This document shows, in pieces, positions 1 to 8,072 of a stretch of DNA of 24,093 nucleotides. Location of the stretch: the IMG/VR virus record IMGVR_UViG_3300003177_000276, positions 1-24,093 of that record; one strand, 5' to 3'. The stretch's first letter is position 1. Each line of letters begins with the position of its first letter. A program made the position numbers and the translations under genes. The notes below the pieces were generated by a model. The model did no database searches, was not told where the DNA came from, and was given only the letters and a program-made list of their open reading frames with translations. This DNA comes from a virus.

Positions 1-1
1 T

Positions 2-220
2 CCATTAAATCTAAAAAGCTTTAAAACACTGGCTACTATAAATCCTGATAAAATTAAGTTAATAACATTAGAAAAATTACTAGATCCAAAAATTAAGTCA
101 ACTAAATTTGATCTAATTACATTGTTGCGAAACACTAATGGATATAATACAAAAACAGGAAGAGTTATTGTAACTGGGATCTGTAGTTGTTCACGAAGCC
201 TTACATTTGCTAACATCTGA
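2..220 (+). pseudogene. 5' part of the metallopeptidase-like gene, out of frame with the rest
   Basis: An open frame enters from the window edge and runs from base 2 to a TGA at 218-220. Its last sensible stretch reads NTKTGRVIVTG, which looks like the strand just before a zincin HExxH helix. The expected continuation, SVVVHEALHLLTSEV, lies in the next frame (from about base 177) and joins the downstream 730-codon gene. Dropping one G from the GGG at 176-178 would fuse the two frames without a gap. The true gene therefore probably starts upstream of the window and is interrupted by a +1 indel, a sequencing error or a programmed shift. There is no start codon with a ribosome site for either half near here. 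The frame call is seen directly; the fusion is inference. Confidence 0.6.
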
Positions 221-2399
221 AGTTATACGTAATATAGTCTCAGATATTTCGTATAATGCTTATTTCGGTAAAAGCATAAAAACAGATAAATTACGCAATG
301 CTACTAAAATCTATAACTATTTAGTTGATGCTATAGAATATTACAAAGATAAATATACTGGAGACATACTAGAAGCAAGCAAAACAGTAGAAAATGGTGA
401 GGGAATAGCACATCTAAAAATAGGAAGAATATACCATGCTTTAATGGGTGCAGGATACATAAATGATATATCTGTTACTGAATTTATATCAGTTATGTCA
501 GAGGATATAGGTTTTTCAAAAGAAATGCTTGATGATAATGGTAAATTTAGCTACAGCAATATCATGGAGAATATAAACAATATGGTAGTAGAATCAGCTA
601 AATTGCTTAATGATGGAACAGTTAGTATAGATGAAGAAAGTGCAAGATCAACTAATAAGGCAGCGCTTAATAAAATTGGAGACGATATAAACTATGAATT
701 AACTCCTGAAGAAATGTCATGGATAAAAACTAATTTATATGTTGGAGAGATAAGCAAAAAAGTTTACAATAGACAAATTTCTGAACTTCCTGATTCTATT
801 AAAAAATTACAAAGAATAGGTAATACTTTAATAAAAACAAGTACAAGTGATTTCAAGAGTTATGCTAAAGGTTCTGCTATCGATTTACTATTTCAAAAAA
901 AGAATAATCAAATCAAAGGTCAAGCTGATATAGAAGCTAGAACAGTATTGATAAATAGCTTACTACAAAGCCAAGATACACTTCCACATGAATATGCACA
1001 TCACTATATACGATGGTTCAAGGATGCACCAATAGTTCAAGAAGCAATCAAAAAATGGGGTAGCGAAGAAGCACTAGTGCAGGCAATAGGGGAACAAGTA
1101 GTCAAACAAAAAGGTGAAGTATATGGATGGTGGAAAAAGTTTTCACAATGGGTACAAAACAAATTCAATAAATTAGACAAAATAGACAAAGAAGAAATAA
1201 AGAATTTACTAACAGATGCATTCTTAGAAAGAAGAAACCTAAATAACGAAGCTGGAAGTTCTGACGAAAAAATAAACAAAGAGAAAAAACTCGAGGGACT
1301 ACGAAAACGAAAAGAAGCCTACAAGAAATACCAAGATATACTATTCGGTGCATTCGCAAATATAGGCGGGAAAGTAGCAAAGAATAATAATCAAGCAAAA
1401 GAAGCTCTATGGGCCGCTATATACAAAGGAGATGGACAACATGGAATAGATCCACTACTGCAGGAATATGGATGGGCGATAGGTAAAGAGATGAGTGTGC
1501 CAAATGTGGCTGGAGCAAGAGAGATGCTCAATAGCAATAAGAGTGCAAAGGAGCTGCTCAAAGATGCTCATGAAGAAAGACTAAAATGGCATCAGACAGA
1601 AGTAGCAAGAACACAAAAATACTATGACAAAGCAAAAAAGAGACTGTCTGACAAGAACCAGGGGAAGAAGACTGAAAAGCAACTCGAGCAAGAGGCAATA
1701 GACAAGCAACTAGTGAAATATCACGAAGAACATGTCGAATCAGTCAAAAGACTGAAAGAATTCGATCTGGATAAGATGGCAAAAACTGCTACAAAAGAAA
1801 GTATCAAAAAAGGTCTAGACGAACTATCTGAGGTACTCAGTGATAGAAATGTGGTGATGCATGAAGTAGGACATGTCCTACTAAAAGAATTCATGAGAAA
1901 TAATCCAAAGCATCCAGCAGTAATCAATATGCACAAGATGTACGACCTGGCTCTGAGGGCGGCATATGCACAAGAAGAGGCAATCAAGAAGGCAGACCAA
2001 AACTCAACAGAGGTATCTCCACTGAATGCAATAGGAGATGGAAACTGGAAACTGGATATAGATGAGTTCGCAACAGAGATACTGACTAACTCAGATCTCA
2101 TAATAGAACTGAATAAACCAGAATACAGAGTGACAAAACGAAGCAGAAGAACAATCGGGTCTATGCTGCTAGAAGCAATAGAAACTATAATAGGTGCAGT
2201 AGGAAAATCATTCAACTGGGATACAAGAACAATAGGGTACAATGCGGCTAAAGCAGCAAGTGATATAATGTCAGCAAAGATAAAATATGAGAAAGAAAAA
2301 AGAATCATAGATGGCAAGGCAGGCAAAGTAATACTAACCCAAGCAAAGATACTACAAGCACAAACAGAAATCAAAGAAGCAATGGAGAACTGTAAATAA
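207..2399 (+). CDS. Large virion/polyvalent-like protein with zincin HExxH motifs
   Basis: The annotated start is a TTG at 207 with no convincing ribosome site. The same frame is open back to 174 and encodes HEALH at 192-206, so the N-terminus really lies in the preceding out-of-frame segment. Two more HExxH motifs follow: HEYAH at residues 261-265 and HEVGH at 552-556. The latter is followed about 65 residues later by DEFATEI, which would supply the third zinc ligand. Between them are Lys/Glu-rich, probably helical segments (about 330-540). Tandem zincin domains are known from large phage polyvalent or ejected proteins; no specific family member is recognised. The stop overlaps the next start (TAATG), so the two large proteins are translationally coupled. 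Phe codons are mixed TTT/TTC up to about base 1170 and almost only TTC afterwards, hinting at a mosaic origin. The protease activity is unproven. Confidence 0.7.
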   Translation: MLTSEVIRNIVSDISYNAYFGKSIKTDKLRNATKIYNYLVDAIEYYKDKYTGDILEASKTVENGEGIAHLKIGRIYHALMGAGYINDISVTEFISVMSEDIGFSKEMLDDNGKFSYSNIMENINNMVVESAKLLNDGTVSIDEESARSTNKAALNKIGDDINYELTPEEMSWIKTNLYVGEISKKVYNRQISELPDSIKKLQRIGNTLIKTSTSDFKSYAKGSAIDLLFQKKNNQIKGQADIEARTVLINSLLQSQDTLPHEYAHHYIRWFKDAPIVQEAIKKWGSEEALVQAIGEQVVKQKGEVYGWWKKFSQWVQNKFNKLDKIDKEEIKNLLTDAFLERRNLNNEAGSSDEKINKEKKLEGLRKRKEAYKKYQDILFGAFANIGGKVAKNNNQAKEALWAAIYKGDGQHGIDPLLQEYGWAIGKEMSVPNVAGAREMLNSNKSAKELLKDAHEERLKWHQTEVARTQKYYDKAKKRLSDKNQGKKTEKQLEQEAIDKQLVKYHEEHVESVKRLKEFDLDKMAKTATKESIKKGLDELSEVLSDRNVVMHEVGHVLLKEFMRNNPKHPAVINMHKMYDLALRAAYAQEEAIKKADQNSTEVSPLNAIGDGNWKLDIDEFATEILTNSDLIIELNKPEYRVTKRSRRTIGSMLLEAIETIIGAVGKSFNWDTRTIGYNAAKAASDIMSAKIKYEKEKRIIDGKAGKVILTQAKILQAQTEIKEAMENCK

Positions 2400-5300
2400 T
2401 GACATGCTCAATAGATAATCAAAAGAAGATGTGGAACGACCAAGTCAAGAGAGTAATGAAACAAAACCCAAAAGCAAGCAAAGAAGCAGTAGAAGATGCC
2501 GTAATGCGAGACATAATTGGTCCAATGACAATAGAACAAATGTCTGAGAAGTCAAATAAGGTATTCGGATATCATATGGCAAGCAGTGGTGGAAAAATAC
2601 AAGTAAAATATAGTGGCGGCAGAAAGACAGATATCAGACGAATACTAAGTGTGCAAGACAAGAAAAGTACTGGAACAAATGGGAAAGTAAATGGTACTGC
2701 CTATACCCTGGTTCTGGACAATGGAGAACAGTATACATTCGAGAATGGTGAAAGCAGAAGCAAGAGGACTGCACAAGGTAGACATGTGACTATCGGTGTA
2801 ATGGACAATATAGAGAGTAGAGTCAAAAGCAACTCAAATGAAATAGAAACAGCACTGAACGAGATGGAAGCGGTAAATGCATTCGGATCAAATGGAAAAG
2901 GGATCAAACAAGGTGCGAGTCATGAAGAGATAAAAGATGAGCTATGGAAAGACCCAGATAAGATGATGGAACTCTTCGACCTAATAACTGAGAATGAAGA
3001 GGACTCTCTCTCTGGTTCTGAGAAAAAACACACAAAAGAGCTCAGAGAACTACTGGAGACTATGACAGAAAGTACAACTCCAATATTCAATGAATTCAAA
3101 GTATTCATAGATAAGCAAGCAAAAAAGAACCAGGGGATGGCGATCGTCAATAAGAAAGATAGCAAGATAGTGCTAGAGATGAGAGATGGAAGCTCAGCCA
3201 TAACAGAAGATATGTCTGGTGTGGAAACATACATGCACGAACTGATACACATGAGTGTGGAGATGGCAAGACAGTATAAAAAAGGTGCAATCTCGAGAGA
3301 GATAGCAGAGCTAAATAAACTATATACTAAAGCAAGAGATAGCATCACAGTAGAAGATCTAATAGTAAATGGAAACAAAAAAGCTGCTCAAAAGCAATGG
3401 AACCAGATGTTCAAGAATGGTGACAAAGGAATATCTGAATTCATAGCACTCGGGATGACTAATGCAAAAGTGAAAGAAGCACTAAAAGCAGTAGAAGCAA
3501 AAGATATGAAGCATGAAAGAAAAACAGATACCCTATTCGGATATATATCACATGCGGTAATAAGACTATATGAAATAATAAGAGACATGGTAACAGCGAA
3601 TCGTGGACTAGATGGAGATGAAAGACTAAGATGGATAGTAGATAAGATGTGGCAACACAATGACCTATCTGGGAAAAAAGCATCAATAGATGGAAAAATA
3701 GCTGAATATGCAGCAAAAGCAAGACAAAGACTAGATAAAACACTAGTAGATATAGTGGTAGCTAGTGCATCAGTGGTCGGGAAAAGCGTGGACTGGATGA
3801 TCGAACAAAACAAAAACAACTTCCTGGGTCAAACACTAGAGACTGGAAGAAATCTGGCAAGTCTATTCAATCCATTTATGAGTGAAGCAAGAAAGACAGA
3901 GAGGAATAGAGCTCTAGCGAGTCTTAGTGAATTCATGGATGGTGAAAATAACTGGCTTGGAATGGGATGGCTACTAGCACCAGAGGGGACACTGATGTGG
4001 CTGGCAAACTACTTCGCAGATGACGATGCAGAAACAGAGAAGTTAGAAAAATTCGGACTAATGAACCAACAGCTGGATAGACACAGACAAAGGAAAATAG
4101 AAGCATATGGTGGTGAAGCAAAGAAAGCAATAGGCGATGCAACAAAACAACAACAGATAGCCCTGACAAGAGTACTGCTGGAAACAGATGCTCAGTCTCT
4201 GCTAAGCTCATATACAGTAGATGAAGTGAAGATGATGCTGGCTGACGACTCTATGGTAGAACAACTGATAGAAGATGAAAGAGCAAGACTAGATGGAATG
4301 ATCGACAGCGAAGAAGTACTGAACTATATAAAAAGTCAGACTATGGGGTTGGGTCATGCAATGGCAACAGGTGTGACTGGAAGCTCAGTACAACACAATG
4401 CATATGACATACTACTAATGAAATCAGTAGATAGAAAACCAAGTAGACCATTCACATATGGAAATAGAAACAACTTCAGACAAATACTAGAAACTACAGA
4501 TAGACTAGCAACTCTAGAGGCAATAAAAAGAAGTGATAAGAATGATAAAAGACTAGCGTCAGAAGTAGAGACTGGGCTAGATGTCATCATGGCAATGCAC
4601 AAAGAGTATATGAGAAAGGCAATAGAGTTCGCAAAAAAGAATAAAACTGGAGTATACCCAAGTAAAGGGGAAATGAAAGACCTCAAAGAAGATACAATGT
4701 CAAGCAAGATGGCAAGTGGAGATGCAAAGACAGAGGCACATATGAAGAAACTCGGATACAAAAAAGTAGGAGATGCTGGTGTAGATGGACTGGCAATGTA
4801 CACAAGTAGAGTAAGAGGTGTACTGTCATTCAATAAACAGGCAATGGCAAAGATAAATGAATCAAAAAGACTGCATACTGTCTCAACGATAAAAGGTAGA
4901 GGTCAAGATGAAATAGCTGCAGAAGTAACAGCAATCAAGATAGGGGCTGAGAGTGATATAGCACTACAAATGAAAGAAATAAGAATGCCTAAGATGGATG
5001 GATACATCAAACTAGGTAGTGGAGAGAAAGTAAAAACATATGGAATAAGTGTGGACAAAAAACTATATGCAGACAAGATGATGCAAGACAATAAAGCACC
5101 GATAATGCTAGGAAAAATGATGGCAGAAATCAGTGAAAAAGAAGAAGCAATCGAGCTGAATGATAAAGTATACTCATCAATACTAGATGACATGAGGAAA
5201 TATGAAAGAGGTGACCCACTATATATCGAGATAGGTCCAGACTCAAAACAACGAGGACAAACTGCAACTGAATATAGTAAGGAGCTATGGAGTAATCTAC

Positions 5301-6421
5301 CATACAATGTGAAAAAAAGAATAATGACCAGAAGACCTGGTAAGCAATATGTGGCAATAAGAAGAGATATAGTGGATATGTATGTGGGTGGAAGGGCTCC
5401 AAGTGCACTAAATATGAGGATACCATATACGGGAAAAACTGTAAATAGTCTGCTCAGAACCACGGAGATAGGTGGAGCAATCTCTAACATGATAAAAATG
5501 GGTGGAGAGATATGGGATGAAGTAGTCGGTATGCAAAAGGTAGATATAGTAATCAAAACTCCAAAAGTAGTACTGGATAATATACGATCAAATGTGAACT
5601 ACTCAGTAGCTCTAGGTCAGATGCCATGGACTACTATAGATAAGCAAGCAAGAATGTTCATAGATACAAAAAAATATCTAGATAATGAACAAGAGATAGA
5701 TGGACTAGAAGTAAGACTAAAGCTAAAACTAGATAGCAAATCAGATAGAAATGCAATGAGAAGACGACTGAAAGATCTCAAGAGAGAGAACTCGTCAATG
5801 ATGATAGATGATCTAATGAAAGCAGGTCTATTCACATCAGTGATGGAAGATGTGGAAGATAATGATCTGAAAGCATCAAGTAAAATAAAGAGATTCTTAG
5901 AAGATAGTGAACTGGTGAAGGCAATACAAAAGCAGACTCCAGATGTGGTCCAAGATGGACTAGCAACGATGTATATGACTGAAGATACTCCTCTATTCAA
6001 AGCAATGCTGATGACAGTACAGTATAGTGACTTCGTAGCAAGAGCTGCAAGATATCAATTCCTGGTAGAGGAACAAGGTCTAAGTAAAAAAGTGGCAATG
6101 AAAATGATACTGGATGAATTCGTGAACTACAATAGGATGCTACCTAAGGTTCTAAGATGGATGAATGCGGTGGGTGACCTATGGTTCATACAGTACTTCC
6201 TAGGGGCAAATAAGTCACTAATCAATAAAGCAAAGACTAGAATCAGTGCAGTGGTTGGAATGTCATTTCTAACAGATATGACAAATCCAACTGAAGCCGC
6301 AATTCCATTCAAAGACTATGGATATATGATTAAAAATCCATGGGAAGTAGCGTACGAAGGTACGAGTAACAATATAGTCCCAATGTCGACACTAGAGATG
6401 GTCGGACTGTGGGACAAATAA
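2399..6421 (+). CDS. Very large virion-associated/ejected-type protein with HELIH motif
   Basis: A 1340-residue protein that starts at the ATG overlapping the previous stop. A zincin-type motif HELIH occurs at residues 280-284, followed about 65 residues on by SEFIALGMTN, a plausible third-ligand helix. The pattern matches the motifs of the upstream gene, so the two proteins appear to share a repeated domain. The rest is mainly helical and charged, with no recognised enzyme motif; I looked for polymerase signatures such as DFDGD and found none. The C-terminal 150 residues (around FVNYNRMLPKVLRW and WFIQYFLG) are rich in aromatic residues and could interact with membrane. Large size and position at the end of a rightward block suit an internal virion or ejection protein, but this is inference. 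Codon use is extreme: nearly all Phe are TTC and Leu is almost never TTA. Confidence 0.75.
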   Translation: MTCSIDNQKKMWNDQVKRVMKQNPKASKEAVEDAVMRDIIGPMTIEQMSEKSNKVFGYHMASSGGKIQVKYSGGRKTDIRRILSVQDKKSTGTNGKVNGTAYTLVLDNGEQYTFENGESRSKRTAQGRHVTIGVMDNIESRVKSNSNEIETALNEMEAVNAFGSNGKGIKQGASHEEIKDELWKDPDKMMELFDLITENEEDSLSGSEKKHTKELRELLETMTESTTPIFNEFKVFIDKQAKKNQGMAIVNKKDSKIVLEMRDGSSAITEDMSGVETYMHELIHMSVEMARQYKKGAISREIAELNKLYTKARDSITVEDLIVNGNKKAAQKQWNQMFKNGDKGISEFIALGMTNAKVKEALKAVEAKDMKHERKTDTLFGYISHAVIRLYEIIRDMVTANRGLDGDERLRWIVDKMWQHNDLSGKKASIDGKIAEYAAKARQRLDKTLVDIVVASASVVGKSVDWMIEQNKNNFLGQTLETGRNLASLFNPFMSEARKTERNRALASLSEFMDGENNWLGMGWLLAPEGTLMWLANYFADDDAETEKLEKFGLMNQQLDRHRQRKIEAYGGEAKKAIGDATKQQQIALTRVLLETDAQSLLSSYTVDEVKMMLADDSMVEQLIEDERARLDGMIDSEEVLNYIKSQTMGLGHAMATGVTGSSVQHNAYDILLMKSVDRKPSRPFTYGNRNNFRQILETTDRLATLEAIKRSDKNDKRLASEVETGLDVIMAMHKEYMRKAIEFAKKNKTGVYPSKGEMKDLKEDTMSSKMASGDAKTEAHMKKLGYKKVGDAGVDGLAMYTSRVRGVLSFNKQAMAKINESKRLHTVSTIKGRGQDEIAAEVTAIKIGAESDIALQMKEIRMPKMDGYIKLGSGEKVKTYGISVDKKLYADKMMQDNKAPIMLGKMMAEISEKEEAIELNDKVYSSILDDMRKYERGDPLYIEIGPDSKQRGQTATEYSKELWSNLPYNVKKRIMTRRPGKQYVAIRRDIVDMYVGGRAPSALNMRIPYTGKTVNSLLRTTEIGGAISNMIKMGGEIWDEVVGMQKVDIVIKTPKVVLDNIRSNVNYSVALGQMPWTTIDKQARMFIDTKKYLDNEQEIDGLEVRLKLKLDSKSDRNAMRRRLKDLKRENSSMMIDDLMKAGLFTSVMEDVEDNDLKASSKIKRFLEDSELVKAIQKQTPDVVQDGLATMYMTEDTPLFKAMLMTVQYSDFVARAARYQFLVEEQGLSKKVAMKMILDEFVNYNRMLPKVLRWMNAVGDLWFIQYFLGANKSLINKAKTRISAVVGMSFLTDMTNPTEAAIPFKDYGYMIKNPWEVAYEGTSNNIVPMSTLEMVGLWDK

Positions 6422-6423
6422 GA

Positions 6424-6454
6424 ACCAGCGGAGAAAAAAGCTAGTCCCTCTGGC
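6424..6454. terminator. Weak hairpin between convergent genes
   Basis: Arms CCAGCGG and CCTCTGG pair with one mismatch across a 17-nt spacer that holds an A6 (T6 on the leftward strand) run. It lies exactly where the rightward and leftward blocks meet. The stem is short and the T run is in the loop rather than after it, so a bidirectional terminator is only a possibility. The left arm is part of a copy of the dispersed octamer (6421-6428). Confidence 0.25.
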
Positions 6455-6563
6455 TGAGCCAAGCATCTAAAGATGAAAGCCAGCGACTAAGTGTGGACTC
6501 AATAACTACAAGTAGTTTCGAGCCAACATCCTCAAGTTGCTCATCTAATGGTCTATCTGCCAT
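6441..6563 (-). CDS. 40-aa amphipathic small protein
   Basis: This frame starts at an ATG overlapping the stop of the preceding 33-codon gene (TAATG) and ends at a TAG at 6441-6443. The product begins MADRPLDEQLEDVG and has a central helix-forming stretch (LLVVIESTLSRWLSSL) with regularly spaced hydrophobic residues. It is the last gene of the leftward array. The overlap and the lack of any other gene here make it plausible. It could be a small lysis accessory or membrane-associated peptide; I do not recognise a family. Confidence 0.45.
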   Translation of the reverse strand: MADRPLDEQLEDVGSKLLVVIESTLSRWLSSLDAWLSQRD

Positions 6564-6664
6564 TAGTAAACAACTATTTTCGTCTGCATAAGTTTGATAG
6601 AAAAGTTCAATAGAGCTATATCTAACTGAGCCTGTGCAATTGCAATATCTGCATTAGTTTGCAT
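6563..6664 (-). CDS. 33-aa small helical protein
   Basis: The ATG at 6664 is preceded by AAAAGGA at a normal distance and lies inside the last codons of the upstream 79-codon membrane gene. The product (MQTNADIAIAQAQLDIALLN at its N-terminus) is predicted to be almost wholly helical, alternating Ala/Ile/Leu with polar residues. It ends TAA, overlapping the next ATG. A good ribosome site and overlaps at both ends support a real coupled gene. Its function is unknown; by position it belongs with the small membrane-protein cluster. Confidence 0.5.
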   Translation of the reverse strand: MQTNADIAIAQAQLDIALLNFSIKLMQTKIVVY

Positions 6665-6893
6665 GTGAAATCCTTTTTGATGATTTAGGTGGGCTGATGA
6701 ATAGAAAAATACTGACTGTCAATGAAGCAATAGTAACTATCATCATCCCGGTGAGTGTACCGGCTGCCATATAATTCAAAATGAAAAGAATCCCAGAGTC
6801 CAAGATGGCATCTGAGTATCTCTCCATACGAAATTTGACAACGATAATAAGCATATTAAATGCTGCTATAAGCCCGAAGATAACAATTTCCAT
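6654..6893 (-). CDS. 79-aa small integral membrane protein (holin-like size)
   Basis: Hydrophobic segments at about residues 2-19, 29-47 and 48-67 suggest two or three transmembrane helices, with a basic C-terminal tail (PPKSSKR). The ATG at 6893 follows a strong GAGGAGG site that lies at the end of the upstream gene. Size, topology and clustering with another tiny membrane gene fit a holin or antiholin. However, no endolysin is present in this window, so the lysis role is inference. Other possibilities are a superinfection-exclusion or virion membrane peptide. Confidence 0.7.
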   Translation of the reverse strand: MEIVIFGLIAAFNMLIIVVKFRMERYSDAILDSGILFILNYMAAGTLTGMMIVTIASLTVSIFLFISPPKSSKRISHAN

Positions 6894-6895
6894 GC

Positions 6896-7063
6896 CTAAC
6901 CTCCTCTGAGCGACTGAAGTATCTTGTAGATAATGAATATAGAGCCAAAAATAACGACTCCAATAGACAAGATATATACAAGATATATGGATACTAAAGA
7001 TACGCCGATAAAAATAGCGATAAGAAACACTATTCCAACGGATCTAAACAATGATGAGAACAT
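6896..7063 (-). CDS. 55-aa small membrane protein
   Basis: The product begins MFSSLFRSVG and is almost wholly hydrophobic from residue 9 to 48 (two helices or one long hairpin), with a basic end (KILQSLRGG). The ATG at 7063 has an excellent AGGAGGAC site, and the stop TAG lies 2 nt before the next start. A copy of the dispersed octamer (7079-7086) sits just upstream in the leader. It pairs naturally with the 79-aa membrane protein downstream, for example as a holin/antiholin or two-component pore, though nothing proves this. Confidence 0.7.
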   Translation of the reverse strand: MFSSLFRSVGIVFLIAIFIGVSLVSIYLVYILSIGVVIFGSIFIIYKILQSLRGG

Positions 7064-7123
7064 ATATGTCCTCCTCTCCTGGTTCTGGTGTGTCTCAATA
7101 AAGCGGGTGAATACTAGACTGTG

Positions 7124-7576
7124 TTAACTGCGACAATCTAGTATCTTCTCTAACTCTGGTTCTGGACCAACAAAACCATCTGGCTTCGTCAGTTTTCCCA
7201 TACTATCATGTCTGCACTTGAGTTTCGCCTCATTCGCATGCATAACTACTGCTATACCCTCAAGTGCCTGAGTGGGACTGAGACCTAGCTTGAATAGTGA
7301 GCCAAATGCATATATAATGCTGTCGATGTGCTTGTCAAAGCGGTCTACATCTGGAATCTGTGATCTGCTAGTAGAACTAATTATAGTTCTAGAGACAGTT
7401 TTCGGATCCGAATTCTCATCAATAAGTAGTTTCCTACAAAGATATGATAAGTCAAAACCCTCTAATGCCTCCTCGATCTGGAAACTAGACTCAAGCTCAT
7501 CATTATATGCATAAAGCAATCCTGCCTGTCTATTCCAATCATATATAGACTGGAATATCTGAGATGGAGGGATCAT
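7124..7576 (-). CDS. MazG-like all-alpha NTP pyrophosphohydrolase
   Basis: A 150-residue protein with the layout of the all-alpha NTP pyrophosphatases (MazG/HisE-like). It has an N-terminal EExxE-type helix (around SSFQIEEALEGF, residues 30-41), a middle Asp-rich helix (FDKHIDSIIYAFG), and the family-like C-terminal block VVMHANEAKL, DSMGKLTKPDGF and PEPELEKIL. Such enzymes hydrolyse (d)NTPs to monophosphates and pyrophosphate, and phages use them in nucleotide-pool control or host stress-response interference. It starts at an ATG overlapping the stop of the upstream gene (ATGA), and the neighbouring ribonucleotide reductase fits a nucleotide-metabolism role. The metal ligands are assigned by pattern only. 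Confidence 0.75.
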   Translation of the reverse strand: MIPPSQIFQSIYDWNRQAGLLYAYNDELESSFQIEEALEGFDLSYLCRKLLIDENSDPKTVSRTIISSTSRSQIPDVDRFDKHIDSIIYAFGSLFKLGLSPTQALEGIAVVMHANEAKLKCRHDSMGKLTKPDGFVGPEPELEKILDCRS

Positions 7577-7962
7577 GAATGTTTCTCGGTATCATCTACT
7601 ATGCTAGTCGAACGAATGTCTGATTCAATAAGTACTAATAGAGTACGAGCAAGCTCAGACAGATCTGCAGGTGCAATAGTATCACACTGAGTATACATAC
7701 GATTCAAAATCTTCTCACGAAGAGTAGGTATTGACAATCCTGGAATCATATCATCTGTGACAGAGTCAACTCCCTCCTGGAATCCAAGATCGTATCCATC
7801 TATGTGACCTTTCTCATAGATAGTGTCATAATGTGGATTCTGCTCCTGTAATTCTGATTCAGAACCAGTGTGAGTAGATTCCTGCTCGTCATCAATACTT
7901 TTTGCCATTTCGTCAAGAATTTTGAATACTTCTTTCATTTCTAATGGTATCTTTTTTTTCAT
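7573..7962 (-). CDS. Hypothetical acidic protein, 129 aa
   Basis: Not recognised. It starts at an ATG at 7962 with AAGGA 8 nt upstream. It has an acidic, polar N-terminal half (about residues 15-45, Glu/Ser/Thr-rich), then a Gly/Tyr-rich patch (KGHIDGYDLGFQEGVDSV) and a helical C-terminal half. It is coupled to the MazG-like gene by an ATGA overlap and follows nrdB after a spacer with two hairpins. An octamer copy at 7861-7868 encodes TGSES. Confidence 0.7.
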   Translation of the reverse strand: MKKKIPLEMKEVFKILDEMAKSIDDEQESTHTGSESELQEQNPHYDTIYEKGHIDGYDLGFQEGVDSVTDDMIPGLSIPTLREKILNRMYTQCDTIAPADLSELARTLLVLIESDIRSTSIVDDTEKHS

Positions 7963-8006
7963 GATTTGTCCTTATTTTTGTGTCTCCGTATAATGGAGTA
8001 TATGAT

Positions 8007-8067
8007 TTAGGTAGGATGATATCCCACCAATGACTAGAATGGTATATATTGGAAACATATACCATTC
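8007..8067 (-). promoter_or_regulatory. Two hairpins in the nrdB to downstream gene spacer
   Basis: Directly after the nrdB stop is a perfect 11-bp inverted repeat, GAATGGTATAT (8037-8047) and ATATACCATTC (8057-8067), with a 9-nt loop. About 15 nt further along the leftward transcript, GGUGGGAU and AUCCUACC (8014-8032) form a second 8-bp stem with a 3-nt loop and one G-U pair. Neither is followed by a U run, so intrinsic termination is unlikely; RNA stabilisation, processing or a protein site are options. The second stem shares CATCCTACCTAA with the leader of nrdA, in the opposite orientation. Confidence 0.55.
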
Positions 8068-8072
8068 AATGG

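Noticed and set aside
1721-2374. Long reading frame on the opposite strand of the first large gene (217 codons)
   Set aside because: Ser/Leu/Ile-rich composition is the mirror of the biased ATA/AGA/GCA codons on the coding strand; no ribosome site and no domain. The same holds for 2920-3378, 3388-3819, 4354-4833 and 4903-5556.
6933-7127. Rightward 64-codon frame
   Set aside because: Lies opposite the well-supported 55-aa membrane gene and has no ribosome site or recognisable features.
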